This document shows, one piece after another, positions 19,801 through 28,230 of a stretch of DNA of 64,000 nucleotides. This DNA comes from Actinomycetaceae bacterium (lineage in GTDB: Bacteria; Actinomycetota; Actinomycetes; Actinomycetales; Actinomycetaceae). The stretch lies in assembly GCA_030540715.1 (NCBI GenBank), contig JAUNVQ010000014.1, forward strand, positions 3,783 through 67,782, read 5' to 3'. The position numbers and the translations under genes were made by a program. The stretch's first letter is position 1, and each line of letters starts with the position of its first letter. The notes beneath the pieces are model-generated. The model saw only the letters and a list, made by a program, of their open reading frames with translations, was not told where the DNA came from and ran no database searches.

Positions 19801-21103
19801 CTTTGCCGTTATCTTTATCGGCTGGTTGGTGCGGTGTCGTCTTGGCGCGCGCCTGTGCAATGGCACCGCTATCAGTGTGCGAAGTGGATAAAGCTGTTGT
19901 GCAAATATCGACTGTGAGCATTACTTTTGCCAGTGTTACAGCATGAGCGTTGACATCAACTCCGTAGAGTTGATGCGACGCAATCCATGCTTTTACCCTC
20001 CGCAATTCTTTGTGCCAGTCATTAGCGGGAATCTGGCGCTGCATTTCTTGTTGTTTTCGCTGCAAATAGGCCTGTGCTAGTTGGCGTACAAGCTCAAGAG
20101 CACATGCCCCTGAACCCAATGCAGGTTCACACACTTTCAGTGACAACAGCTCATCGGCTTTAAGGGCGTTGGTGTCGATAACCTCTAATGCCTGTTCAAC
20201 GATGAATTCCGCTAATAACTGTGGGGTGTAAAATGCTCCCGTTTGTTTTCGAGCGCGAGCCGAAGGTCGAAATACAAATTGCCCTGCAGGAAGCACCTGT
20301 TTGTCTAGAAGATGCCGCTTATCAAGGCCATCGGCTATTTCTTTGGTGACAACCCATGAAACTGATGTTGTTCCAGCTTCTTTTGCCACTTCGTAGAGCG
20401 GCTCGTTGGCAATAAAACCGCTGTAGCCAATGAGGCCTTCATACACTGATCCTAGTTCTTCAAGGCTCAATGATGCGCATAAATCATGAAGTTGTTCGAC
20501 AAGCATGATGAGTGTTTTGTTGGAGACGTGATGTCCGTTAAATAAGCTATGTGGGGTGCTGGTGGGTAAAGGAGGTGCGGTAAAATCGCATCGGTTCTTT
20601 TGTTCTTCACAGCAAAAATGATGCGAGTCACTTGCCCAGGAGGCATCGTTTTTCATCTGTTGAACAAGTGCATTAAATATCTGGTTACCTCTGGGGTCAG
20701 CGTTGTGATATGTGTGAACAATCTTGGTAACTATTGTGGATTTATGCGGCAGATGAAGCATAAAAACAATTCCGTACAGAAAACGCACTGAGTCTTGGGC
20801 CAGGATGTCTTGGTCCCACACACCGCTTTGTTGTGTAGTATCAACACTGTTTTTCCCATCAGATGAACATATGGATAAATCGCGGGTGACACCGCGTTTT
20901 GCCATGCGTTTTGCGGCGCTGCCCGCGGGGATGTCTATGGTGTGATCACGTATGTTATCTTGTGATACATCGTGGTTGAGAGGTGGTGTGCGGGTGTTCA
21001 AAATATCGTTAGCTACCGTTTCGATAGCCTCAACAATGGTGCGCCGTGCCTTTGCAATGCGCTTGCGAGTGGCTCTACTTCCCAAGGCGTCATGTATCAC
21101 CAT
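16880..21103 (-). CDS. large Eco57I-like adenine-specific DNA methyltransferase
   Basis: This 1407-residue protein is a class I SAM-dependent DNA methyltransferase of the Eco57I/PglX-like group. It has the helical entry motif LSLEELGSVYEGLIGYSG, the hallmark RKQTGAFYTPQLLAEFIVEQAL, SAM motif I CEPALGSGAC (near residue 329), LYGVDVNAHAVTLAKV and catalytic motif IV GNPPW (near residue 721). These predict N6-adenine methylation. The C-terminal third would hold target recognition. I see no clear PD-(D/E)xK, HNH or helicase motif, and no restriction, BREX or DISARM partner gene on either side. It could be a type IIG-like single-chain enzyme, an orphan epigenetic methylase, or the methylase of a lost system. 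Length is within the range of the family. Confidence 0.85.
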   Translation of the reverse strand: MVIHDALGSRATRKRIAKARRTIVEAIETVANDILNTRTPPLNHDVSQDNIRDHTIDIPAGSAAKRMAKRGVTRDLSICSSDGKNSVDTTQQSGVWDQDILAQDSVRFLYGIVFMLHLPHKSTIVTKIVHTYHNADPRGNQIFNALVQQMKNDASWASDSHHFCCEEQKNRCDFTAPPLPTSTPHSLFNGHHVSNKTLIMLVEQLHDLCASLSLEELGSVYEGLIGYSGFIANEPLYEVAKEAGTTSVSWVVTKEIADGLDKRHLLDKQVLPAGQFVFRPSARARKQTGAFYTPQLLAEFIVEQALEVIDTNALKADELLSLKVCEPALGSGACALELVRQLAQAYLQRKQQEMQRQIPANDWHKELRRVKAWIASHQLYGVDVNAHAVTLAKVMLTVDICTTALSTSHTDSGAIAQARAKTTPHQPADKDNGKGIRNFQEQECCQYFARGNALLGARNRVYPRTKVAQQAYLHEQGIRHCVGKTLPDGHVFQFLLPGDGWGAVGYINDPLEKRGVVDTYRSRKDLQRWSRMMKKPLQPSHVKELADLSLKVNQLWKIVSDYQLAHQEYHDTYRNVWPYMDVEGNKQKERRHLNSCSENLTSSSRAVYNQAKRCLKTIMDCWCALWMWPLDAPVSPEGKHIQPPTIDQWIDGLKSLLNDEISQGPYLSQCLNNEADPTHLFRKYPWMGVCANIAEREAFFHWPLEYASVSAQGGFDIVVGNPPWTRPDWDEKAIYSAYDPWWQIESKVTQQQKQERKQCALSSHSHCVYVMQEASELAGLRAFLKSSALYPMTAHIRPDLYRSFLEQAFHHTYRKTDTRPIVAFIHPETHLMDPTASEFRQECYLRLRRHWQFVNEKMLFDTAHGNRYGVHIYGPRQHNVSFMRASSLYHPDTARHSLRMVQSGPNPPATNSTNVVSKGLNMNSKPKLLALNHSADGPSTDSSLGLPVKSDSGAHTYRSMVLNAPSHTSGADVPVNALGPDTSVSLPATHSLTIKPATNASSGTQQDFLPGVKDSDGKWDVRPHAQRIIHVDNAMLNVWSQLFDEPGTQPLHARSVYPINQVSARVLHHLAELPKVGDLGLEFSAGLNETVDRRRGLCEVHPGRPTTWDDVILQGPHISVGNPFAKEPNPSMRSNQDYQSIDLHALDSQFIPRTIYRPHLDKMQTTPRLNTYRLAWRTMASITSVRTFYACVIPPGATHINSIISASGGVFEDGGNLLECLGQWISLPLDFLIKISHLNNLFGSTIERLPTVLHGPARQEIVERTGRLVCLTSVFAPLWESATGQGWTPHTPVRTALQRYRIGVELDVLAALTFGLNKQDLYGLYRTQFPVLQYYDRSSFYDRHGREIPKGLAKNLNKEGEAASTLHDMTWIHPQSGQQYVCEPPFYRRDRMSDINKAYQRFSPLFS

Positions 21104-21330
21104 TTCTCATCCCTTTACGTGACAGAGACATTGATTGTCGTATTAAACAGGTCTGACCATATTGAGACGCAATGTGAAACTCCTCTGCGAAATCAAAGAG
21201 CTTTCATGCATATTAAGGCTGTGACCTGTGATAACTAACCTTTCTGTGTTTGGTCTTGACGATGTCTTACCGATGACATCAAACTCTACTTGTGCTCACA
21301 AGTAATGAGTACGTCCAAAGGGAAGGAAAA
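21104..21330. other. region upstream of the methyltransferase
   Basis: These 227 bases should hold the minus-strand methyltransferase promoter. I could not assign -10 and -35 elements with confidence, and no gene is visible. Confidence 0.4.
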
Positions 21331-21369
21331 ATGAGCAAAATTATGACCTTATGGGTAGTGGCGATGTAA
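21331..21369 (+). CDS. 12-residue leader-like or truncated ORF
   Basis: AAAGGGAAGG, one of the strongest ribosome-binding sites in the window, lies just before an ATG that encodes only MSKIMTLWVVAM and a stop. The stop falls inside GTGGCGATGTAAG, which resembles the left edge of the A/C-rich elements, and the 170-bp tandem repeat begins about ten bases later. It may be a gene cut short by arrival of the element, a leader peptide, or chance. Confidence 0.25.
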   Translation: MSKIMTLWVVAM

Positions 21370-21380
21370 GTATGCACAAG

Positions 21381-21794
21381 CCCAATTTCAGCCACAAAAC
21401 AACCACAAATTCGCCCCTTGCAGACCTCCACCGCCACCACAACAACCCACAGCAGTTAACCGCCACAGCACTACCCACGGCTCACAACACCGCCAAGCCA
21501 CAGCACTACTCGCCACCACACCAACCCACGGCACTAGAAGCACACACAAACCCAATTCCACCCACAAAACAACCACAAATTCGCCCCTTGCAGACCTCCA
21601 CCGCCACCACAACAACCCACAGCAGTTAACCGCCACAGCACTACCCACGGCTCACAACACCGCCAAGCCACAGCACTACTCGCCACCACACCAACCCACG
21701 GCACTAGAAGCACACACAAACCCAATTCCACCCACAAAACAACCACAAATTCGCCCCTTGCAGACCTCCACCGCCACCACAACAACCCACAGCA
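21381..21794. repeat. 170-bp tandem repeat, A/C-rich, 2.4 copies
   Basis: The unit begins CCCAATT and has copies at 21381-21550, 21551-21720 and 21721-21794 (partial). The first two full units differ at about two positions near their start, so the expansion is recent. The plus strand is almost all A and C with very few G. Translations of the opposite strand are Val/Gly/Cys/Trp-rich low-complexity sequence, not a protein. A/C-rich flanks extend the element to roughly 21358-21830. Confidence 0.9.
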
Positions 21795-21837
21795 CACTTC
21801 CACCGCCACACCAACCCGCCGACAACACCACTCGAAA

Positions 21838-21899
21838 TAAAAAATCCCGCAACCAGAGCCAACACACGTGAATACACGTGCATCGCCCGGTTACGGGAT
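21838..21899 (-). terminator. rplJL intrinsic terminator
   Basis: Reading leftwards, ATCCCGTAACC (21899-21889) pairs with GGTTGCGGGAT (21854-21844), enclosing a second inner CACGTG hairpin, and is followed by a T-run. It sits about 90 bases past the rplL stop codon. Confidence 0.85.
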
Positions 21900-21986
21900 C
21901 TTTTCTATGAAGTTGATGTACTACGCCGCTATGGCAACAATCAGCTTTCTTTCACGCCGCCTGCCACATGCGGTTGGCAACTACCC

Positions 21987-22379
21987 CTACTTCAGGGTAA
22001 CTGTAGCACCGGCTTCTTCCAAAGCAGCCTTTGCCTTTTCGGCTTCTTCCTTGGGGGCGCCTTCCAGCACAGCCTTAGGAGCTTCGTCAACCAGAGCCTT
22101 AGCATCTTTCAGACCCAACTCAGGCAGAATCTGGCGGATAGCCTTGATAACGTTGATCTTCTTTTCGCCGAAGGAATCCAGAACGACATCAAACTCGCTC
22201 TTTTCTTCTTCTGCAGCAGCTTCTGCGCCACCAGCGGCAGGTGCAGCAACAGCAACAGCTGCGGGAGCTGCAGCTTCGACGTCGAATTCTTCTTCGAACT
22301 TCTTCACGAAGTCGGAGAGTTCGATAAGGGTCATTTCTTTGAACTGTTCCAACAGTTCTTCGGGGCTCATTTTAGCCAT
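21987..22379 (-). CDS. rplL: 50S ribosomal protein L7/L12
   Basis: This 130-residue acidic protein forms the ribosomal stalk that recruits translation factors. The N-terminal dimerisation part ([24 protein letters not shown]), the Ala/Glu-rich hinge, and the C-terminal domain ([35 protein letters not shown]) are complete. AAGGAAAC precedes the ATG. It is cotranscribed with rplJ, 76 bases downstream of it, and followed by a strong terminator. Confidence 0.98.
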   Translation of the reverse strand: MAKMSPEELLEQFKEMTLIELSDFVKKFEEEFDVEAAAPAAVAVAAPAAGGAEAAAEEEKSEFDVVLDSFGEKKINVIKAIRQILPELGLKDAKALVDEAPKAVLEGAPKEEAEKAKAALEEAGATVTLK

Positions 22380-22455
22380 TTTTTTGTTTCCTTCCGATTA
22401 CGGACCTGCTTTGACAAGCAGGGTTGATGTCTATGTGCTTAGCGCGATGGTCACA

Positions 22456-22977
22456 CTAAGCGGCTTTTTCCTGTTTGTCACGCAGCGCATCGATGGTACG
22501 AACCAGTTTGGATGCAGGTGCTTTGAACATGTATGCAGCTTGAACCATTTTTGCCTGCATTGCTCCAGCGGCTTTTGCCAGCAGAACTTCGCGGCTTTCA
22601 AGGTCAGCCAGTGCTTTCACATCTTCGGGCTTCAAGTAACGGTCGTCCATAACGCCGGACTTGATAACCAGTTGATCATTTTCCTTGGCGAAATCACGCA
22701 GAGCTTTTGCGGCATCGACAGCTTCGCCAGTTACAAAAACCAGCGCTGTTGGGCCAACAAGATCCTCTTTCAGGAACTCAAAGCCAACGCGATCAGCAGC
22801 AATACGAGCCAACGTATTTTTCGTGACGGAATATGTTGCGGTATCGCGTAGTTTGTCGCGCAGCTCAGTCATCTGAGGCACGCTCAATCCACGATACTCG
22901 GTGAGCAGCACGGCGTTGCAGTCCTTGAACTTCTTTTCAAGCTCGTCAATAACTGCTTGCTTCTTGGGCTTTGCCAT
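22456..22977 (-). CDS. rplJ: 50S ribosomal protein L10
   Basis: This 173-residue protein binds 23S rRNA and anchors L7/L12 dimers. The typical N-terminus (KKQAVIDELEKKFKDCNAVLLTEYRGLSVPQMTELR) and the helical C-terminal tail are intact. A strong GGAAGGAGG site precedes the ATG. The long structured leader upstream is the likely place of autoregulation by the L10-L12 complex, as known for rplJL operons. Confidence 0.98.
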   Translation of the reverse strand: MAKPKKQAVIDELEKKFKDCNAVLLTEYRGLSVPQMTELRDKLRDTATYSVTKNTLARIAADRVGFEFLKEDLVGPTALVFVTGEAVDAAKALRDFAKENDQLVIKSGVMDDRYLKPEDVKALADLESREVLLAKAAGAMQAKMVQAAYMFKAPASKLVRTIDALRDKQEKAA

Positions 22978-23215
22978 GGCCCTCCTTCCGTGTAGTCAGC
23001 CGTCGGCGGTCTATCGCAGAGCACGGGAGGGATCAAAAAATCCCCACGCAGGTTACGCGGGGAACACATACGATATTTTTCATTTCAGAGGGCGAGGCAC
23101 CAGGCACATCATCTTGCTGAAACTATCGAGTTATCCTTTTGTCACCTGCGCTGGCTCCTTGACGGATTTCGTTGTGCTCCTGGCACAACACCGGCGGTCT
23201 TGGGCAATCATTATG
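22978..23215 (-). promoter_or_regulatory. rplJL leader (L10 leader) with attenuator-like hairpin
   Basis: Reading leftwards from a possible -10 CATAAT near 23210, the untranslated leader is over 200 bases and contains a GTTGTGCC/GGAGCACAAC hairpin and an AGGAGCCAGCGCAGG segment that looks like the L10-binding part of L10 leaders. Nearer the gene, CCCCGCG (23062-23056) pairs with CGTGGGG (23048-23042) and is followed by ATTTTTTG (23041-23034), a terminator-like structure. The assignment to the L10 leader class is by resemblance only. Confidence 0.6.
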
Positions 23216-23475
23216 CTATCACCCGTTCTTCTTCTGTTACCACCTACAACAGCAATTGTGATTGACTTAACCGCACTCCATCATCCAAGGCAAACGAAGA
23301 GACAACAAAGGTGGCTCAGTAAACACGACGAAATGAAAATCCTCCACAATTCTGTTATCAGAACACTATTGTTGTCATACTGGTGTGTATATGCCTTTGC
23401 CAAGAGCTCCCATTGCGACAAGACAACTAACAGATCCCGTAAGGTATCCAGCCTTCCATTAACTGCTAGATGTTT

Positions 23476-23490
23476 GTGTGACGCTCACAC
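23476..23490 (-). other. small hairpin after the ferric ATPase gene
   Basis: GTGTGA-GCG-TCACAC forms a perfect stem three bases past the stop codon of the iron-transporter ATPase. No T-run follows, so it is at best a weak terminator or an mRNA 3'-end stabiliser. Confidence 0.4.
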
Positions 23491-23492
23491 TA

Positions 23493-24275
23493 CTAAGGTG
23501 CAGACATCACCACAACGTTATCCGCCAGATGCGTAGCATCTTGTTCATCATGTGTTACCAGTATGGCTGTTACTCCCGTTGCTGCCAACACCTGTGACAC
23601 TTCTTCACGCACAGACGAACGCAAGTTTGCATCAAGATGAGAAAAGGGTTCGTCTAATAGCAGCACTTTGGGACGCGGCGCTAATGCTCGCGCAAGGGCA
23701 ACACGTTGGGCTTGCCCCCCTGAAAGCTGGTGAGGATATTTGCGCGCATACTCCCCCAGTTCAACCAGGTCAAGCATTTCAGTCACCCTGGCTGCACGCT
23801 GATTTCTGGGAAGAACAAAAAGCCCATAGGCAACATTCTTTTCCACACTCAAATGTGGAAACAGCGCATAGTCTTGAAAAACTAGGCCAACCTCGCGTGA
23901 TTGCGGCTGAACAAATAGACCAGGACCCGCCACAACACGTTTCCCAATAGTGATCGTTCCACTGTTTGGCACCTCAAGGCCAGCGATCAGTCGAAGTACA
24001 GTTGTTTTTGCGCATCCGCTTGGCCCCAACAATGCCAGACATGTTCCCGCTGGAACATGTAACGTAAAGTCCTGCAGTTGAGGGGCATCGGTATTTGGGT
24101 ATTGGAAAGAAACATCTTGTAAATAAACATCGCCTGCTGCACACGAAGAATCACTTGGTGCCTTCACAGAGTCCGTCACAACCACATTATCAGCACCATT
24201 TGGACCTACACAACGGAAATCTTCACCTGTAACATCCGCGCTGCGCGCGGCGCCCTGTACACCTTTATTATTCAT
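23493..24275 (-). CDS. fbpC: ferric-iron ABC transporter ATPase with altered Walker A
   Basis: This 260-residue protein resembles FbpC, the ATPase of Fe(III) importers. It has signature [14 protein letters not shown], Walker [13 protein letters not shown] and a THDEQD switch, but Walker A reads GPSGCAKTT: the invariant Gly before the Lys is Ala (codon GCA). It also ends right after VVVMSAP, so the C-terminal OB/TOBE regulatory domain of typical 340-360-residue FbpC proteins is missing. The first 45 residues form an unusual polar extension. Its start overlaps the permease stop by eight bases. The substitution should weaken ATP binding, so the protein may be impaired or specialised. Confidence 0.8.
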   Translation of the reverse strand: MNNKGVQGAARSADVTGEDFRCVGPNGADNVVVTDSVKAPSDSSCAAGDVYLQDVSFQYPNTDAPQLQDFTLHVPAGTCLALLGPSGCAKTTVLRLIAGLEVPNSGTITIGKRVVAGPGLFVQPQSREVGLVFQDYALFPHLSVEKNVAYGLFVLPRNQRAARVTEMLDLVELGEYARKYPHQLSGGQAQRVALARALAPRPKVLLLDEPFSHLDANLRSSVREEVSQVLAATGVTAILVTHDEQDATHLADNVVVMSAP

Positions 24276-25887
24276 ATTGAAAAGCCCCCATCCGTGTTTG
24301 ACGTGACTGGATAATCATGACCACCACAATCGGTATCATCGAAAGAAACACGATCAGTAACGACGCTAGTGATGACTCGGGAATCTTTTCGTCATAAGCA
24401 TATTCGAAAACCCTGGTGGATAATGTTGAAAGATTAAATGGTCGAAGGATCAGAACCAGTGGAAGCTCCTTGACCATATCGATAAAGGCCAACAGAAATC
24501 CCCCAATAATCGCTGTATGGATCATTGGAATATCAATACGTAAAGTTGTGACAAAAGGCCCGCGGCCAAGCAGTCGCGACGACTCATGGAACCGCATGCC
24601 AATGCGTTCCAACCCCGATTCAACCGATTGCATACTGGCAGCCAGATAACGAATTGTGTAGGCAAGAACAACTATTGCTGGGCCAGACAGAGGGTTCCAG
24701 CCACTAGCCTGGGAAACCCATACGGCAATCGTCAAAATACTCAGTGCAATCACCGTAGAAGGCACTGAGTAACCCATCACAGTCAGCCGGGCCAGCAGGC
24801 GTGAAAACCAACTGGGCCACACACGTTGATATTGCGACACAAGTAGTGCACACACCGTTGTGATAAGTGCCCCCGCGAAAGCCAGGGTGAAACTTGTCAA
24901 AAAATCGTGGAACAAACCATCAAGACGAATGAGGGGAATCGAAAGCACAGCCCAGTAGATCATCTGAGCCATCGGGATAAACAACCCAAGTGCAAGCACA
25001 CCCCAACAGAGCAACAATACGCCGACCTTGTGCAGGCCGCGTAACTGTTTGCGATGTAAAGGAATCACACTTGAACTGGAATAGCTATGTGAACGCGAGC
25101 CGCGAAGTGCTTTCTCGCCGGCAGACAGAAACGTCACAAAAAGCAGGAGTATTGCTGCCAGGCGCAACGCCGAAGTAAGGTCGCGATACCCCAACCACGA
25201 CGTAAAAACCGCCGTTGTGAATACATTGAGGCCGAAATAAGAAACTAAGCCATAATCGCTGAGCACCTCAAAAGCCATGAGCGTGGCACCGGCAATCACT
25301 GCGTTTCGCGTTAAAGGTGCAACGACGTGCCAATAGGTGCGCAGCGGGTTGGCACCAAGCATCGTTGATGCTTCAATAAGTTGGCCTGCTTGACGGTCAA
25401 GGAAAGCGCGAACAACAAGGTAAATATAGGGGAATAAGAAAATGGTAAAGATAAAGGCAGCACCTATGTGGTTTTGTATGTCAAAGAAACCCGCTGGGGG
25501 TGCCCACCCTAGGTGATTGCGAAGAAACACCTGGATTGCTCCCGTATAGCTGAGCATCGCAGTATAGGTATAGCCGCCAATATAGGGCGGGATTGCCAGT
25601 GGCAACACTAAGGCAGCTGCCACGAAGCGGCGTCCTCTGAAATTATATGCTGTCACAAACCATGCCAGGGCAGACGCTAAAATGACACCCGCCCCCACCG
25701 AGGTCACCACCAAAAGCAGGCTATCGCGAATGTAGGTCACCAGAAGATGGTCGCGAATGTGCGTCCACGCCTTCGTTGCGGGTGTAAAAAAACTGGAGAG
25801 GACCCCCAACAGTGGCAACACCATGATCGTAACGATCAGCGTGCTTGCTGCTGCCCAGGGGGTCCCATCCAGTTGTTTTCGTTTCAC
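24268..25887 (-). CDS. fbpB: ferric-iron ABC transporter permease
   Basis: This 539-residue protein is a double-length permease with about twelve helices and two copies of the binding-protein-dependent transport loop ([21 protein letters not shown] and [21 protein letters not shown]), as in FbpB/SfuB. It would form the whole membrane channel for Fe(III) released by the binding protein. Translation starts at GTG 25887 with only a weak ribosome-binding site. Upstream, the 14-base sequence TTCGCTAGTGTCGC occurs twice (25901-25914 and 25928-25941) in the gap after the binding-protein gene. Confidence 0.9.
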   Translation of the reverse strand: MKRKQLDGTPWAAASTLIVTIMVLPLLGVLSSFFTPATKAWTHIRDHLLVTYIRDSLLLVVTSVGAGVILASALAWFVTAYNFRGRRFVAAALVLPLAIPPYIGGYTYTAMLSYTGAIQVFLRNHLGWAPPAGFFDIQNHIGAAFIFTIFLFPYIYLVVRAFLDRQAGQLIEASTMLGANPLRTYWHVVAPLTRNAVIAGATLMAFEVLSDYGLVSYFGLNVFTTAVFTSWLGYRDLTSALRLAAILLLFVTFLSAGEKALRGSRSHSYSSSSVIPLHRKQLRGLHKVGVLLLCWGVLALGLFIPMAQMIYWAVLSIPLIRLDGLFHDFLTSFTLAFAGALITTVCALLVSQYQRVWPSWFSRLLARLTVMGYSVPSTVIALSILTIAVWVSQASGWNPLSGPAIVVLAYTIRYLAASMQSVESGLERIGMRFHESSRLLGRGPFVTTLRIDIPMIHTAIIGGFLLAFIDMVKELPLVLILRPFNLSTLSTRVFEYAYDEKIPESSLASLLIVFLSMIPIVVVMIIQSRQTRMGAFQYE

Positions 25888-25998
25888 TTATGATGCCCGT
25901 TTCGCTAGTGTCGCTTGTACAACGATTTTCGCTAGTGTCGCGGTCAACTGTGTCTACTTTCTTTCATACTCTGGCGGTTATTCATCCGCGTAGGCTGC

Positions 25999-27063
25999 TT
26001 ACTTCCAGCCAACCTCGGTGAAGATTTCTGTGGCTTCAGGAATATGCTTACCCAATGTCGCGTAATCGATCTTTTGAGGTGTAAATCCAAGCCATGACTT
26101 TTGCGGTTCTGGCACAGTGGTTTCAGGGTTTAACGGGAACTCTCCGTTATCTTCAGCAATGATAGTTTGGATATCGCTGGACGTCAGGAACTCCATGAAC
26201 TTCACTGCATTAACCGAGTTCTTGCCACCTTTGATAACGCCAGCATAGCTCAAATTAACATGGGTATCCTTTGGGAAAATAAGGTCAATCTTTTCAGCAA
26301 CCTTTTGTTCTTCTGGATCCGAGGAGTTCTTCAGCTTCACCCAATAGTAGGAATTCATAATGGCGAGTTTACCTTCACCTGCAACAATTGCTTTTGCTTG
26401 GTCGCGGTCATTACCTTTGGGTTCGCGAGCCATATTATCGGTCACACCCTGTGCCCATTCTTTTGCCTTGTCTTTGCCCATCGTATCAACGAAGGAAGCA
26501 ACAAGTGCCTGATTGTAGCTCGACTCTGAAGGGCGAACCAAAATCTGGCCCTTCCATTCGGGCTTGGTCAGATCTTCGTAGGATGTGATAGCGCTGGGAT
26601 CAACCTGGTCTTTCACATAGGCAACCACACGTGCACGTGATGACATGCCCATCCAGCCGTCGCCACGATACTGTTCTGGGATATTCTTTTCAATTGTTTC
26701 AGATGAGTATTCACCCAAAACACCTTCATCGTTAAGCTGAGAAATAGATTCGGCACCTACGGTAACAAAAAGGTCAGCCTCTGGGGCATCTTTTTCACGA
26801 ACAAGGCGTTCCACAAGTTCAGGCCCTTTGCCTTCAACAACGTTGACCTTCACACCTGTTTCTTCGGTGAACTTGTCATAGAGTTTTTTATCAACATCAT
26901 AGTGACGTGATGAGTAAACATTGAGTTCTTTGGTGGCTTCTGCCGTAGTTTCTTTTGCAGCGGGTTCCTTTTTTGGCTCCGCAGATTCCTTGGCTGCTTG
27001 CCCACACCCAGACATTCCAACTGCAAGAACTGCAGCTACGGTGATTGATAATAGACGACGCAT
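25999..27063 (-). CDS. fbpA: ferric-iron binding lipoprotein
   Basis: This 354-residue periplasmic-type binding protein is a lipoprotein: the signal peptide ends in the lipobox MSGC (Cys near residue 20), followed by a Lys/Glu/Ala linker. The mature part starts LNVYSSRHYDVDKKLYDKFTEETGVKVNVVEG, typical of FbpA/FutA-type ferric-binding proteins, and contains the iron-ligand Tyr pair in NSYYWVKL. AGGAG lies five bases before the ATG. It is the first gene of the fbpABC operon, and iron-dependent repression is expected. Confidence 0.92.
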   Translation of the reverse strand: MRRLLSITVAAVLAVGMSGCGQAAKESAEPKKEPAAKETTAEATKELNVYSSRHYDVDKKLYDKFTEETGVKVNVVEGKGPELVERLVREKDAPEADLFVTVGAESISQLNDEGVLGEYSSETIEKNIPEQYRGDGWMGMSSRARVVAYVKDQVDPSAITSYEDLTKPEWKGQILVRPSESSYNQALVASFVDTMGKDKAKEWAQGVTDNMAREPKGNDRDQAKAIVAGEGKLAIMNSYYWVKLKNSSDPEEQKVAEKIDLIFPKDTHVNLSYAGVIKGGKNSVNAVKFMEFLTSSDIQTIIAEDNGEFPLNPETTVPEPQKSWLGFTPQKIDYATLGKHIPEATEIFTEVGWK

Positions 27064-27180
27064 ATGCGCTCCTAACGTATAGTTTTTCGGTGGCTATATA
27101 ACTAGTTTTTCACGTATTGTACGTATTGTAAGGTCGTCATATAACTATGAAGTTACGGTGTTAGTAACCTAACTAAGCAT
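27064..27180 (-). promoter_or_regulatory. fbp operon promoter region with inverted repeat
   Basis: The region has an AT-rich -10-like TTATAT (27101-27096), a tandem ACGTATTGT (27112-27129) and the inverted repeat TTAGT-AACCTA-ACTAA (27161-27176). The half-site TTAGGTTA read on the minus strand (27171-27164) resembles one arm of the DtxR/IdeR consensus, but the spacing does not fit the full 19-base operator. Confidence 0.4.
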
Positions 27181-27474
27181 AACAGAACTAACGTTTTCTC
27201 CCCACAGATATTTTGTGAGATACCCCTTACTCTTAGTGGTGTGCACGAAAAGTAGCTGCTGCGGCAACCTCTTGAAAAAGCACTTCACTGATGTACCGCG
27301 GCTGTCTCGTGTCACCACCGAAACACTCACTGACATACCTGCCTTGTTTTTACGAAATCTCCATTATCTGACAGCGAAATATACAAGCCTCTTGTGAAGT
27401 CACCATACTCTGACTGTACGTAACACCCGTCGGGTAAACTTGACTTAATATATACATCCCGTCGAAGGATTTTT

Positions 27475-28230
27475 ATGATTAATTCATCAAAGGAACGCCT
27501 TGTTTTTTCACACCGCGGCCTGAACCAACAGGCTCCTGAAAACACAATGTCAGCTTTTGCTCCACTTCCATCGGCAGGTGTCACATGGTTTGAAACAGAC
27601 GTTGACATCACTGCAGACGGCACATTACTGATTATGCACGATGAAACGCTGGACCGAACTACCAACGCATCCGGCCCCTACGACAACCTTTGTGCCGCCA
27701 AGCTGGCATGTATCGATGCTGGCTCGTGGTTCAACTCATCCTTCGCTGGCGAACCTATCCCAACGCTGCCACAGATTGTCGATTTCATGAACTCCACTGG
27801 CCTGAGCGCCAATATTGAAATCAAATCTAACCGTTGTGGACGTGAACGCACATTTGCTTTGATTGACGGTGTTATCGCCGAGCTTTCGCGCGTCCGCTCA
27901 GGCGTGGATTATATTGTCTCGTCTTTCAACCCACTGCTGCTAGCCGAGTTTAAACGCCGAGCACCACACATTCGCGTAGGGTGCCTATTTAGCAACGTTA
28001 CGTTGGGCGCGGACTGGCTGAGCATCTTAGAGCTTGTGGGGGCGGATTTTATTCATCCAGAGGACGAAGGTCTGACCGCAGCTCAAATCCGTGAGTTTAT
28101 TGATCGCGGTTACGGGGTTAATGTCTGGACTGTCAATGAACGTCAACGCGCCGAACAACTTTTTGATTGGGGAGTAAGCGGGATTTTTACCGATCGCGCC
28201 GACGAATTCATCGACTTGCAACACATCTAG
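27475..28230 (+). CDS. ugpQ: glycerophosphodiester phosphodiesterase
   Basis: This 251-residue enzyme hydrolyses glycerophosphodiesters to glycerol-3-phosphate and an alcohol. The GDPD catalytic motifs are present: HRGLNQQAPENT, ETDVDITADGTLLIMHD and, in the C-terminal barrel, VNVWTVNE. It has no signal peptide, so it acts in the cytoplasm. GAAGG lies seven bases before the ATG. The gene is divergent from the iron transporter and is followed by a gap with several hairpins. Confidence 0.9.
   Translation: MINSSKERLVFSHRGLNQQAPENTMSAFAPLPSAGVTWFETDVDITADGTLLIMHDETLDRTTNASGPYDNLCAAKLACIDAGSWFNSSFAGEPIPTLPQIVDFMNSTGLSANIEIKSNRCGRERTFALIDGVIAELSRVRSGVDYIVSSFNPLLLAEFKRRAPHIRVGCLFSNVTLGADWLSILELVGADFIHPEDEGLTAAQIREFIDRGYGVNVWTVNERQRAEQLFDWGVSGIFTDRADEFIDLQHI

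Noticed and set aside
16880..21103. BREX or DISARM defence island
   Set aside because: Only the methyltransferase is present; none of the partner genes of either system are within the window.
21381..21794. CRISPR array
   Set aside because: The unit is 170 bp with no short repeat and unique spacer pattern, and no cas genes are present.
21388..21867. Minus-strand frames rich in Val, Gly, Cys and Trp across the tandem repeat
   Set aside because: They arise from G/T-rich low-complexity DNA; all frames are open because of composition.
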